Both the position numbers and the translations under genes were made by a program. From Micromonospora thermarum (GTDB lineage: Bacteria > Actinomycetota > Actinomycetes > Mycobacteriales > Micromonosporaceae), in contig NZ_JAATEO010000016.1 of NCBI RefSeq assembly GCF_012034245.1, forward strand, positions 1 to 64,000: 64,000 nucleotides of DNA. The letters are read 5' to 3'. Positions 28,007 to 35,943 of this stretch are shown piece by piece. Under the pieces are notes generated by a model that was not told where the DNA came from, made no database searches, and saw only the letters and a program-made list of their open reading frames with translations. Within the stretch, counting starts at the first letter, position 1; each line of letters begins with the position of its first letter.

Positions 28007-28858
28007 ATGCGTCCGCTTTGCTCCGCGTCCCGCCGGCTGCCCGTCACCGCCGCCGCGCTCCTGCTCGCGGCCTGCGGTGTCGCGGTGGTCGCCAACCCGG
28101 TCCAGGCCGCCCCGGTGGGCTACGTCCGGCTCGCGCACCTCTCCCCCGACACCCCGGCCGTCGACGTCTACCTCGCCGCTCCCGGCCAGAAGAAGCCCCA
28201 GGTCTTCCCCGGCGTCGGCTACGGGGTGGTCTCCACCTACCTGCCGTTGCCCGCCGGCCGCTACGCGGTCGCCATGCGCGAGGCGGGCGCCCCCGCCGAC
28301 GAGCCGCCGGTGCTGACCACCGAGGTGGCGGTGAGCGGCGGCGCGGCGTACACGGTCGCCGGAGTCGGCCGGCACGCGGACCTCGGGCTACGGGTGCTCG
28401 ACGACGACCTGAGCGCCCCCGAGCCGGGCCACGCCAAGGTCCGCGTCGTGCAGGCGTCGGTGCGGGCCCCGGTGCTCGACGTGGCGGCGGCCGACGGCCG
28501 GCCCATCGCCACCGGCGTCCGCTTCGCCACCACCACGGACTATCAGCAGGTCGAGCCGGGGCGGCTGCGGCTGCGCCTCAGCAGTGCCGGCGGTCCGACG
28601 ACCGACGCCGAGGTCACGCTGACCGGCGGGGCCGTCTACTCGCTGCTCGTGCTGGACGCGAAGCAGGGTGGGCTCACCACCGAGCTGCGGCAGGACGCCG
28701 CGGGCGGGGCCGTCGTCGTCCCCACGGGCGGTGTCGACGCCGGCGCCGGCGGCAGCGCCGGGCTACCCGCGTACCCCCTGGTCGCCGGCGGCGTCGCGGC
28801 GGCCGCGCTGACCGCGGGCCTGGTGCTGATCGGCCGCCGGCGGCGCGGCACCTGGTGA
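28007..28858 (+). CDS. surface DUF4397 protein with C-terminal sorting-like signal
   Basis: A 283-residue exported protein. The N-terminal signal peptide spans about 35 residues. Two DUF4397-type beta domains follow (YVRLAHLSPDTPAVDVYLAA; HAKVRVVQASVRAPVLDVAA). The C-terminus is LPAYP at 253-257, a hydrophobic stretch and a RRRR tail, the layout of a sortase signal with an atypical pentapeptide. The next gene is a class F sortase whose GTG overlaps this stop, so enzyme and substrate are probably coupled. Function beyond surface display is unknown. Confidence 0.85.
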   Translation: MRPLCSASRRLPVTAAALLLAACGVAVVANPVQAAPVGYVRLAHLSPDTPAVDVYLAAPGQKKPQVFPGVGYGVVSTYLPLPAGRYAVAMREAGAPADEPPVLTTEVAVSGGAAYTVAGVGRHADLGLRVLDDDLSAPEPGHAKVRVVQASVRAPVLDVAAADGRPIATGVRFATTTDYQQVEPGRLRLRLSSAGGPTTDAEVTLTGGAVYSLLVLDAKQGGLTTELRQDAAGGAVVVPTGGVDAGAGGSAGLPAYPLVAGGVAAAALTAGLVLIGRRRRGTW

Positions 28859-29499
28859 CCGGCCGGCCCGGCTTCACGATCCGGCGGCACCGCACACGCG
28901 GGACGCCGGCCACCGCGCTCGTCGCGGCCGGCGCGGCGCTCTGCCTGACGGCGGGGACGGGGGTCGGGCTGGCCACCACCACCTCGCCGCCGCCGACCGC
29001 GGGCTGGCGGGCGGGCTGCACCACCGACTGCCCCGGGGCCACCGCGCGGCCCGCGCGGCTGCCGGCCCCGACCCGGGTACGCGTGCCGCGCATCGCGGTC
29101 GACTCGCCCCTCGAGGTGCTGGGGGTGGACGCGGCCGGCGCCCTGGCCCCGCCGGCCGACTTCGCGAGGGCCGGCTGGTACGGCGCCGGCCCGGCCCCCG
29201 GCGACCCGGGTCCGGCCGTGATCGCCGGCCACCTGGACTCCCGCGCCGGACCGGCCGTCTTCGCCCGCCTCGGCGAGCTGCGGCGGGGCGACCGGGTAGA
29301 GGTGTGGCGCGGCGACCGGGTGGTGTCGTTCCGGGTCACCGGCGCGGTACGGGTGCCCAAGGACCGCTTCCCCACCACCGCCGTGTACGGCCCGACGCCC
29401 GGCCCCGAACTGCGGCTGGTGACCTGCGGCGGCGACTTCGACCGGCGGTCCCGCCACTACCGGGACAACGTGGTGGTGTTCGCCGCCGTCGAGCTGTAG
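28855..29499 (+). CDS. class F sortase
   Basis: A 214-residue sortase beginning at the GTG of a GTGA overlap. An N-terminal membrane anchor (TALVAAGAALCLTAGTGVGL) is followed by a linker and the sortase beta barrel: VRVPRIAVDSPLEVLGVD, the catalytic His in AVIAGHLDS, the catalytic Cys in LRLVTCGGDFD, and the Arg in RHYRDNVVVFA. All three catalytic residues are present. It likely anchors or processes the DUF4397 protein encoded directly upstream. Its TAG stop abuts a NamZ gene remnant with no spacer. Confidence 0.92.
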   Translation: MTGRPGFTIRRHRTRGTPATALVAAGAALCLTAGTGVGLATTTSPPPTAGWRAGCTTDCPGATARPARLPAPTRVRVPRIAVDSPLEVLGVDAAGALAPPADFARAGWYGAGPAPGDPGPAVIAGHLDSRAGPAVFARLGELRRGDRVEVWRGDRVVSFRVTGAVRVPKDRFPTTAVYGPTPGPELRLVTCGGDFDRRSRHYRDNVVVFAAVEL

Positions 29500-29501
29500 C
29501 T

Positions 29502-30141
29502 GACCTCCGCACCGGGATCACCGTCTACGACGCGTACGGCGCCTCGCAGGCCACGTGGGAGAGCATGTTCGCCCAGGCCGATGTGGACACCGTCGTCTTC
29601 GACATCCAGGACGTGGGCGCCCGGTTCTACACGTACATCTGGACGATGTACACGTCGATGCTGGCCGCCGCGCGGGTGGGCAAGCGGTACGTCGTGCTGG
29701 ACCGGCCGAACCCGATCGGCGGCCGGGCGTACGGGCCGATGATGACGCCCGCCTACAGCTCGGGCGTGGGCCTGCGGGAGATCGTCCAGCAGCACGGGAT
29801 GACCGTGGGCGAGCTGGCCCGGCTCTTCACCACGGAGTTCCTGCCCGCCGCCGGCCGGTCGGTCGACCTGCACGTCGTCCGGTGTCGGCACTGGAAGCGC
29901 GACCGGCTCGCCGCCGACACCGACCTGCCGTGGGTGATGCCCAGCCCGAACATGCCCACATCGGACACCGCGCTGGTCTACCCCGGCACCGGCCTGTTCG
30001 AGGGCGTCGCGTCCATCACCGAGGGCCGCGGCACCTGCCGGCCGTTCGAGCTGATCGGCCGAGGTGGACGACGTGGTCGGCGCGTGGGCCGACGAGCTGG
30101 CCGAGTTCGACCGGCGCCGGGCGCCGTACCTGCTCTACTGA
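29502..30141 (+). pseudogene. remnant of NamZ-type exo-beta-N-acetylmuramidase (DUF1343)
   Basis: From 29502 the frame reads DLRTGITVYDAYGA, VVFDIQDVGARFYTYIWTMY, YVVLDRPNPIGG, HGMTVGELARLFTTEF, SPNMPTSDTALVYPGT and EGRGTCRPFELIG, clear DUF1343/NamZ sequence. The start of the protein, including any signal peptide, is missing; the homology begins two bases after the sortase stop. At about 30060 the frame breaks, and the typical C-terminal end (EVDDVVGAWADELAEF... YLLY) appears in another frame, ending at TGA 30139-30141, with roughly the last third of the domain lost. The gene is therefore dead by two deletions. Confidence 0.85.
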
Positions 30142-30281
30142 CTGTCCAGTCGATCAGGCGCGGGCGCGAACCCATCCAAGCGGATAACCGGATTCCGGCT
30201 CGCGTCCGCGTCCGGCTCGCTACTCTCGGCTGCGGGCCCCACACGGACATCCGCGGTGCACGTCATGCCGATAGGAGCGCC

Positions 30282-30935
30282 ATGCCCGCCACGTCACGAC
30301 CCCCCGTCCTCCACCTCGTCGTCTCCGGCACCGAGCCGGTCGCCGAACTCGAACCCTTCATCACCGCCTGCCAGCAGCTCGGCTGGGAGGTCCACCTCAT
30401 CGCCGACCCGGACGCGGCCGACACGATGGACCTGGACGCCCTCGCCGACCTCACCCACCACCCGGCCCACGCGGACGACCAGGTGCCGGCGGCACTGCCG
30501 GAGGCCGAGGCGTACGCGGTCGCGCCGGCCAGCTTCGACCTGGTCAACCGGTGGGCGTACGGCTTCAACGACAACCTGGCCCTGCGGCTGCTCAACGAGG
30601 CCACCTCGGTCGGCCTGCCGCTCCTCGTCGTGCCGGTACCGGACCCGGCGCTCGCCCGGCACCCCGCGTTCCTCGAGAACCTCGAGCGGATGCGGCACTG
30701 GGGCGTCGTCGTGACCGGGGCCGCCGAGGCCGGCGACCCGACGCCGTGGCGGGCCGCGGTGCAGGTGGTCGCCGAGTGGACCCGGTTCGCCCGGGTGCCG
30801 GCGCGGCTGGCCGCGCTGCCCGCGGAGGTGTCCGCGCAGCCGCCGGAGTTGCCCACGCAGCCGCTCGGCGTGCCGGTGCGGCCGCTCGGCGAACAGTCGC
30901 GCGGCGCCGACGAGCTGGCGCTGCAGTCCGGCTGA
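30282..30935 (+). CDS. flavoprotein-family protein (CoaC/EpiD-like fold)
   Basis: A 217-residue protein from ATG 30282, with ATAGGAGCGCC upstream. The fold is of the flavoprotein/phosphopantothenoylcysteine decarboxylase type: PVLHLVVSGTEPVAEL, then YAVAPASFDLVNRWAYGFND and LPLLVVPVPDPALARHPAF. The C-terminal 40 residues are a low-complexity Pro/Leu tail. It is a stand-alone flavoprotein module whose substrate is unknown. Confidence 0.75.
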   Translation: MPATSRPPVLHLVVSGTEPVAELEPFITACQQLGWEVHLIADPDAADTMDLDALADLTHHPAHADDQVPAALPEAEAYAVAPASFDLVNRWAYGFNDNLALRLLNEATSVGLPLLVVPVPDPALARHPAFLENLERMRHWGVVVTGAAEAGDPTPWRAAVQVVAEWTRFARVPARLAALPAEVSAQPPELPTQPLGVPVRPLGEQSRGADELALQSG

Positions 30936-30983
30936 GCTCGGCACCCGCCACCGGCACCCCGGGCCGGCTCCCGCCGGGCCGGG

Positions 30984-31802
30984 TCAGTCGGCCTGCGCCG
31001 CCAGCTCGCGAGCGCGGTCGCGGGCGGCCTCCAGCGCGGCCAGCAGCGCCGCCCGGACGCCGTGCTTCTCCAGCTCACGGACGGCGGAGATGGTGGTGCC
31101 GGCCGGCGAGGTGACCGCCTCGCGCAGCTTCACCGGGTGCTCGCCGGAGTCGCGCAGCATGACCGCCGACCCGATCGCCGTCTGCACGATCAGCTCGTGC
31201 GCGACCTGCCGGGGCAGGCCGAGCAGGATGCCCGCGTCGATCATCGCCTCGACCAGCAGGTAGAAGTACGCCGGGCCGGAGCCGGACAGCGCGGTCACCG
31301 CGTCCTGCTGCGACTCGGGGACGCGGAGGGTGGCGCCGAGGGGCTTGAACATCTCCTCCGCGAGGGCGAGGTGCGTGCCGGTGGCGTGCGCCCCGGCGGA
31401 GATGGCGGTCATCGCCTCGTCGACCAGGGCGGGGGTGTTGGTCATCACCCGCACCACCGGGGTGCCCTCGGGCAGCCGGCGGCTGAAGAAGGTGGTCGGC
31501 AGGCCGGCGCAGAGCGAGATGACCAGCTTGTCGGCCGGCACCTTGGGCCCGATCTCCTCCAGCAGCGCGCCGGCGTCCTGCGGCTTGACCGAGATCGCGA
31601 GCACCTCGGCCTCGTCCACCGCGGTCAGGTTGTCGACCACCCGGACGCCGTAGCGGGCGGCGAGCTCCTCCGCCCGGGCCGGCCGCCGGGCGGTGGCCAG
31701 CAGGCGGTCCACCGGCCAGCCCGAGCGCAACAGCCCGGACAGCATCAGCTCGCCGATCTTGCCGGCCCCGATGACCGCCACCGTGTGCACCGAACCCGCC
31801 AT
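30984..31802 (-). CDS. proC: pyrroline-5-carboxylate reductase
   Basis: A 272-residue protein starting at ATG 31802 behind GAGAGGGG. The NAD(P) motif is VAVIGAGKIGELMLSGL. Family signatures follow: VISLCAGLPTTFFSRRLPEG, VRVMTNTPALVDEAMTAI, and the C-terminal signature around LREAVTSPAGTTISAVRELE. It reduces pyrroline-5-carboxylate to proline. It lies 71 bp downstream of the phosphofructokinase gene on the same strand; a shared transcript is possible. Confidence 0.95.
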   Translation of the reverse strand: MAGSVHTVAVIGAGKIGELMLSGLLRSGWPVDRLLATARRPARAEELAARYGVRVVDNLTAVDEAEVLAISVKPQDAGALLEEIGPKVPADKLVISLCAGLPTTFFSRRLPEGTPVVRVMTNTPALVDEAMTAISAGAHATGTHLALAEEMFKPLGATLRVPESQQDAVTALSGSGPAYFYLLVEAMIDAGILLGLPRQVAHELIVQTAIGSAVMLRDSGEHPVKLREAVTSPAGTTISAVRELEKHGVRAALLAALEAARDRARELAAQAD

Positions 31803-31873
31803 CGGGCCGTACCCCTCTCGCCGTGAAGCCGGCGCGCGGCGGACCGGGGCCCGCCGCGACGCCGTGGGATCGA

Positions 31874-32902
31874 TCAGCTGCCGAAGAAGACCTCGGCCTC
31901 GGCGTACCGCTCCAGCGGCACCGTCTTCAGCTCCCGGGTGGCCTCGGCCAGCGGGACGCGGACGATGTCCGTGCTCTGCATGGCGACCATCTTGCCCCAG
32001 TCGCCCTCGTGGGCCGCGTCGATGGCGTGCAGGCCGAGCCGGGTGGCGAGCACCCGGTCGAACGCGGTCGGGGTGCCGCCGCGCTGGATGTGGCCGAGCA
32101 CGACGGTGCGGGCCTCCTTGCCGGTCTTGGCCTCCAGCTGCTCGGCCAGCCACTGGCCGATGCCGCCGAGGCGGACGTGGCCGAAGGCGTCCAGCTCCTG
32201 GTTGTGCAGGACCATCTGGCCCTCGAGCGGGTGGGCGCCTTCGGCGACCACGACGATCGGGGCGTACTGGTGCTGGAACCGCTTCTCGACGTAGCCGGCG
32301 ACCTGGTCGACGTCGAACTGCCGCTCCGGCAGCAGGATCACGTTGGCGCCACCGGCGAGGCCGGCGTGCAGGGCGATCCAGCCGGCGTGCCGGCCCATCA
32401 CCTCGACGACCAGGGTGCGGTGGTGGCTCTCGGCGGTGGTGTGCAGCCGGTCGATCGCCTCCATGGCGATGTTGACCGCGGTGTCGAAGCCGAAGGTGTA
32501 GTCGGTGGCGCCGAGGTCGTTGTCGATGGTCTTCGGCACGCCGACGACGTGGACGCCCAGCTCGTGCAGCTTGGTCGCCACGCCGAGGGTGTCCTCACCG
32601 CCGATCGCGATGAGCGCGTCCACGCCCTGGGCGGCGAGGTTCTCCTTGATCCGCTCGACCCCGTTCTCGATCTTGAACGGGTTGGTGCGGGACGAGCCCA
32701 GGATGGTGCCGCCGCGCGGCAGGATCCCGCGGACCTCCGCGATGCCCAGGGGACGGGACAGGCCCTCCAGCGGGCCCTTCCAGCCGTCCCGGAAACCCAC
32801 GAACTCGTGGCCGTAGTTGGTGACGCCCTTGCGGACCACCGCCCGGATCACCGCGTTGAGACCTGGGCAGTCGCCGCCGCCGGTGAGCACGCCGATACGC
32901 AT
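31874..32902 (-). CDS. pfkA: phosphofructokinase with pyrophosphate-type active-site residues
   Basis: A 342-residue PFK starting at ATG 32902, with AGGAGG about 11 bases upstream. Sequence landmarks are IGVLTGGGDCPGLNAVIRAV, IAIGGEDTLG, VPKTIDNDL and VLGHIQRGG. In this family, Asp and Lys at the positions equal to Gly104 and Gly124 of the ATP enzyme (here GGED and PKTIDND) mark pyrophosphate as phosphoryl donor; ATP enzymes have GGDG and PGTIDND. It is thus predicted to phosphorylate fructose 6-phosphate reversibly with PPi, like the Amycolatopsis methanolica enzyme. The specificity is inferred from two residues. Confidence 0.92.
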   Translation of the reverse strand: MRIGVLTGGGDCPGLNAVIRAVVRKGVTNYGHEFVGFRDGWKGPLEGLSRPLGIAEVRGILPRGGTILGSSRTNPFKIENGVERIKENLAAQGVDALIAIGGEDTLGVATKLHELGVHVVGVPKTIDNDLGATDYTFGFDTAVNIAMEAIDRLHTTAESHHRTLVVEVMGRHAGWIALHAGLAGGANVILLPERQFDVDQVAGYVEKRFQHQYAPIVVVAEGAHPLEGQMVLHNQELDAFGHVRLGGIGQWLAEQLEAKTGKEARTVVLGHIQRGGTPTAFDRVLATRLGLHAIDAAHEGDWGKMVAMQSTDIVRVPLAEATRELKTVPLERYAEAEVFFGS

Positions 32903-33092
32903 GATCTGCTCATCCTCCTGGAGCATTGGGGTAAAGCCCGGTAAGCCCCAGGATAGGTGTCAGAACAGACCATCGGCGCCATTGCCGGCCCGGGGCGGGC
33001 CGTCAGTGCGCACTGTAGTCCGCGCCGGTGCACGCCGACACCGCGACCTGGTTACCGTCCAGTAGCCGACCTCGGGCTTTCCGGTCGCCCGG

Positions 33093-33599
33093 TCAGCGCC
33101 CGCCCGGCCCGGTCATCGCCCGCCACCGCAACAGGTTGTGCCGCGCGTCGACCAGCGCGTCGTGCCGGGCCGCCTCGGCCTCCGGCAGCGGCGGGCGGCC
33201 CCGGTCGTCCCAGAGCTGGCGCAGCTCCTTGGTGAACCGGGGGATCTCCCGCGGCAGCGCGGTCATCGGGCCCCAGAGCTGCGCGAGAGCCACGTGGTCG
33301 TACGCCGCGTACCAGGCCCAGAGCTCGATCAGCTCGCCCGGGCGGTCCCGGACCGGCTCCAGGAGGAAGTCCAGCAGGTCGGCGCGGATCCGCTCCCGGG
33401 ACCGCCAGGCGCGGTCGGCGGGCGACGGCAGCTTGTCGAGCACGTTGCGGCGTACCCACGGCACGGCCCGGGAGTCGTCGAACTCGGTGGAGACGGCGTA
33501 GAACTCGCGGCCGTACTCGTCGACGACGCCGATCGACACGAGGTCGACGATGCGGCCGTCCTCGATGAATTCGCAGTCGTAGAAGTAGCGGTAGACCAT
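33093..33599 (-). CDS. RNase AS-like 3'-5' exoribonuclease
   Basis: A 168-residue DEDD-type exonuclease. The start chosen is ATG 33599 (MVYRYFYDCEFIEDG), which has an AGG about 9 bases upstream; ATG 33608 is an alternative. Catalytic acids are visible in FYDCEF, in AWYAAYDHVALAQLWG and in the C-terminal HDALVDARHNL. The M. tuberculosis homologue Rv2179c degrades adenylate-containing RNA 3' ends and also lies near aroG. It is divergent from the Crp-type regulator across 273 bp. Confidence 0.9.
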   Translation of the reverse strand: MVYRYFYDCEFIEDGRIVDLVSIGVVDEYGREFYAVSTEFDDSRAVPWVRRNVLDKLPSPADRAWRSRERIRADLLDFLLEPVRDRPGELIELWAWYAAYDHVALAQLWGPMTALPREIPRFTKELRQLWDDRGRPPLPEAEAARHDALVDARHNLLRWRAMTGPGGR

Positions 33600-33872
33600 C
33601 ACCGTCATCCTCGCGTACGCCCCCACCGCGACGCCGGGCGGGTGCCGGCGACTCGGCCACCGGCACGTTCGGGCAGGTCACGGTGGGGATGAGGGACGGC
33701 GTCGAGCACGCCTCTAACGTCACGGAGATGAATTGAGGGGTGTACAGCAAGCGACCGGACCGTCATGATCTGATGTGTACCGCTACCGGAGGTGTCGGAG
33801 CACCTGGGCGGGGGGCCCGTCAGGTTCGCCCGGTGAGCGAGTTGTGGTCCTTGACCGGGGAGGGGTTGGGCC

Positions 33873-34565
33873 GTGGAGGTGCGCCTTCCGGAGCCGGGTG
33901 ACGCGCTCACGGGTGTCGAGATGTTCGCCGGCCTCGAGCCGGAGGTCCGGCAGCGGGTGATCGCGGCGGCGGTTCCGCGCACGTACCGCAAGGGTCAGCT
34001 GCTCTTCGTGGAGAACGACCCCGGCGAGTCGCTGATCGTGCTGCGGCGCGGCGCGGTCGCGGTCTTCCGCACCGCGCCGACCGGCGAGCGGGCCGTGCTG
34101 TCGGTGATCCGGCCGCCGGACGTGCTGGGCGAGGTCTCCCTGCTCGACGCCTCCACCCGCTCCGCGTCCGCCGAGGCCATCGAGGACTGCTCGGCCCTCG
34201 CGCTGTCCCGCGGGGCGTTCATGGAGCTGGTCCACTCCAACCCGCGCATCCTCGACGCGGTGATGCGTTCCCTCGGCGCCCTGATCCGCCGCCTGACCGA
34301 GCAGAACGCCGACCACGTCTTCCTCGACCTGCCCGGTCGGGTCGCCAAGACGCTGGTCCGCCTGGCCGGCGAGAGCCAGGCGCCGATGATCACCATCGAG
34401 CTCAACCAGAGCCAGCTCGCCGAGATGGCCGGCGGCTCCCGGCAGAGCGTCAACCAGGCGATCGGCTCGTTCGCCAGCCGGGGCTGGCTGCGCACCGAGG
34501 GCCGCCGGATCGTGGTCACCGACGTGGCGTCGCTGCGCCGCCGCGCCGGCATGAGCGAACGCTGA
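33873..34565 (+). CDS. Crp/Fnr-family transcriptional regulator
   Basis: A 230-residue regulator starting at GTG 33873. The cyclic-nucleotide-binding beta roll covers about residues 15-130 (VEMFAGLEPEVRQRVIAAAV, LLFVENDPGESLIVLRRGAV, GEVSLLDASTRSASAEAIED). A winged helix follows with LNQSQLAEMAGGSRQSVNQA as the recognition element. Ligand (cAMP or other) is not decided by sequence. It is convergent with the acyltransferase, whose stop is 21 bp away. Confidence 0.92.
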   Translation: MEVRLPEPGDALTGVEMFAGLEPEVRQRVIAAAVPRTYRKGQLLFVENDPGESLIVLRRGAVAVFRTAPTGERAVLSVIRPPDVLGEVSLLDASTRSASAEAIEDCSALALSRGAFMELVHSNPRILDAVMRSLGALIRRLTEQNADHVFLDLPGRVAKTLVRLAGESQAPMITIELNQSQLAEMAGGSRQSVNQAIGSFASRGWLRTEGRRIVVTDVASLRRRAGMSER

Positions 34566-34586
34566 GCCGTCCGGCGCGCGTGGTCG

Positions 34587-35300
34587 TCAGGCCGCGATCG
34601 GCTCGCGGGGCTGCGGTGCGGGCGGCGGGGGCACGGACTTCGCCTTCTGGGCGTACATGTCGACGTACTCGCGGCCGGACAGCTCCATCAGCTCGTACAT
34701 GATCTCGTCGGTGACCGCGCGCTCGACGAACCGGTCCCCCGCCATGCCGGCGTAGCGGGAGAAGTCCAGCGGCGGGCCGAAGCGGATGCGCACCCGCTGC
34801 ACCTTGGGGATGATCTTGCCGGGCGGCTGGATCTCGTCGAGGTTGAGCATCACCACCGGCACCACCGGGGCGCCGCTCTCCAGCGCGAGCCGGGCCACGC
34901 CGGTCTTGCCCCGGTAGAGCCGCCCGTCCGGCGAGCGGGTGCCCTCCGGGTAGATGCCGGCGACCCCACCGGCCCGCAGCACCTTGAGCTGGGTCTCCAG
35001 CGCCGCCCGGGCCGCCCGGCCGCCGGAGCGGTCCACCGGGATGGTGCCGGTGCCGACGAAGAACATCTTGGTCAGCCACCCCTTGATGCCCTTGCCGGTG
35101 AAGTACTCCGCCTTGGCGACGAAGGTGACCTTCCTCGGCACGATCAGCGGCGTGAAGATCGAGTCGGAGAAGGAGAGGTGGTTGCTGGCGAGGATCACCG
35201 GGCCGGTCCCGGGTACGTGGTGCAGGCCCTCCACCTGCGGGCGGAAGATCAGCTTCAGCAGCGGCCCGAGGATGACGTACTTCAGCAGCCAGTACAGCAC
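34587..35300 (-). CDS. lysophospholipid acyltransferase (PlsC family)
   Basis: A 237-residue membrane-associated acyltransferase. Motif I is NHLSFSD (an H-x4-D catalytic pair); motif III is YPEGTRSPDGRLYRGKTG, followed by VPVVMLNLDEIQPPG. An N-terminal hydrophobic helix (LYWLLKYVILGPLLKLIF) anchors it. The family acylates 1-acyl-glycerol-3-phosphate; related mycobacterial proteins act on phosphatidylinositol mannosides. By order it resembles Rv2182c, and a pimB-like gene lies later in the window, so either role is possible. Confidence 0.9.
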   Translation of the reverse strand: MLYWLLKYVILGPLLKLIFRPQVEGLHHVPGTGPVILASNHLSFSDSIFTPLIVPRKVTFVAKAEYFTGKGIKGWLTKMFFVGTGTIPVDRSGGRAARAALETQLKVLRAGGVAGIYPEGTRSPDGRLYRGKTGVARLALESGAPVVPVVMLNLDEIQPPGKIIPKVQRVRIRFGPPLDFSRYAGMAGDRFVERAVTDEIMYELMELSGREYVDMYAQKAKSVPPPPAPQPREPIAA

Positions 35301-35399
35301 CGGCGTCCTTTCCCGTGGGGGTCCCCGCGACAGCGCCCGGGAGCGCTGCCGTCGCCGACGAGCCTACGGAGCACCGGCCCTCCCCCACAACGGACGACC

Positions 35400-35660
35400 G
35401 ATCAACTTTCCCGTCACGCGACCGGCCCGACAGCCCGCTACCGGCCCGACAGCCCGCGCCTTGTGGGCGGCGCGGGCGGTGTTGACGGCGAGGCGGGCGC
35501 CCTTGACCGCCGCTTCCGGCACCGACCACGGCCGCCGCCGCACCCGCGAAAGCCCAGGCGGCTTCCTTCCAGTTGCCGGTGGCGGCGTACGACACGGCCG
35601 ACACCACGCCGGCGATCGTGCCGATCGGGCCGGGGATCCGTCCACGGACACGGCCGTGAG
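35400..35660 (-). pseudogene. frameshifted remnant resembling an RHS C-terminal segment
   Basis: On the minus strand one frame reads PGPIGTIAGVVSAVSYAATG, NWKEAAWAFAGAAAAVVGA, and after a one-base shift near 35525 continues EAAVKGARLAVNTARAAHKA. This Gly/Ala-rich helical pattern resembles the pre-toxin stretch found between the RHS core and the toxin in YD-repeat proteins. It has no start codon or core of its own and sits just downstream of the RHS gene and its small membrane-protein neighbour. An orphan, decayed C-terminal module is the best explanation. Confidence 0.5.
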
Positions 35661-35718
35661 GCCGGACGCCGGCCCGGCCTCACGAGCAGTTTCCACATCC
35701 GTTTGGCGCGGAACGCCG

Positions 35719-35943
35719 TCAGGCGTCCGGCCGCTCCGGCCCCGGCGAACGCCGCCGTCGTTGAATCACCACGGCGAGGTCACGCAGGAAGAGGACGAGA
35801 AGCCCGGCGCTGACCGGCACCGCGATCCAGGCACGCCAACCTCCCTCGGTCACGATGTCGGGCAACAGGACCGCAGTGAAGAGGAGCATGAGTCCCAACA
35901 CCCACAGCCGCCGCCCCGGGTCACCTGACTTCACCATCGCCAT
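35719..35943 (-). CDS. small two-helix membrane protein, candidate immunity protein
   Basis: A 74-residue protein with two hydrophobic helices (LWVLGLMLLFTAVLLPDIV and AWIAVPVSAGLLVLFL) and a basic C-terminus (VIQRRRRSPGPERPDA). ATG 35943 overlaps the end of the RHS gene by 13 bp; ATG 35937, better spaced from GGCGGAG, would give 72 residues and a 7-bp overlap. Its tight coupling to the 3' end of an RHS-type gene is the place where immunity genes normally lie. The function is inferred from position only. Confidence 0.7.
   Translation of the reverse strand: MAMVKSGDPGRRLWVLGLMLLFTAVLLPDIVTEGGWRAWIAVPVSAGLLVLFLRDLAVVIQRRRRSPGPERPDA

Noticed and set aside
29304..30935. Single 543-residue protein joining the NamZ segment and the flavoprotein
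   Set aside because: The join passes through the NamZ frame break and a non-coding stretch; ATG 30282 with a good ribosome site starts the flavoprotein separately.
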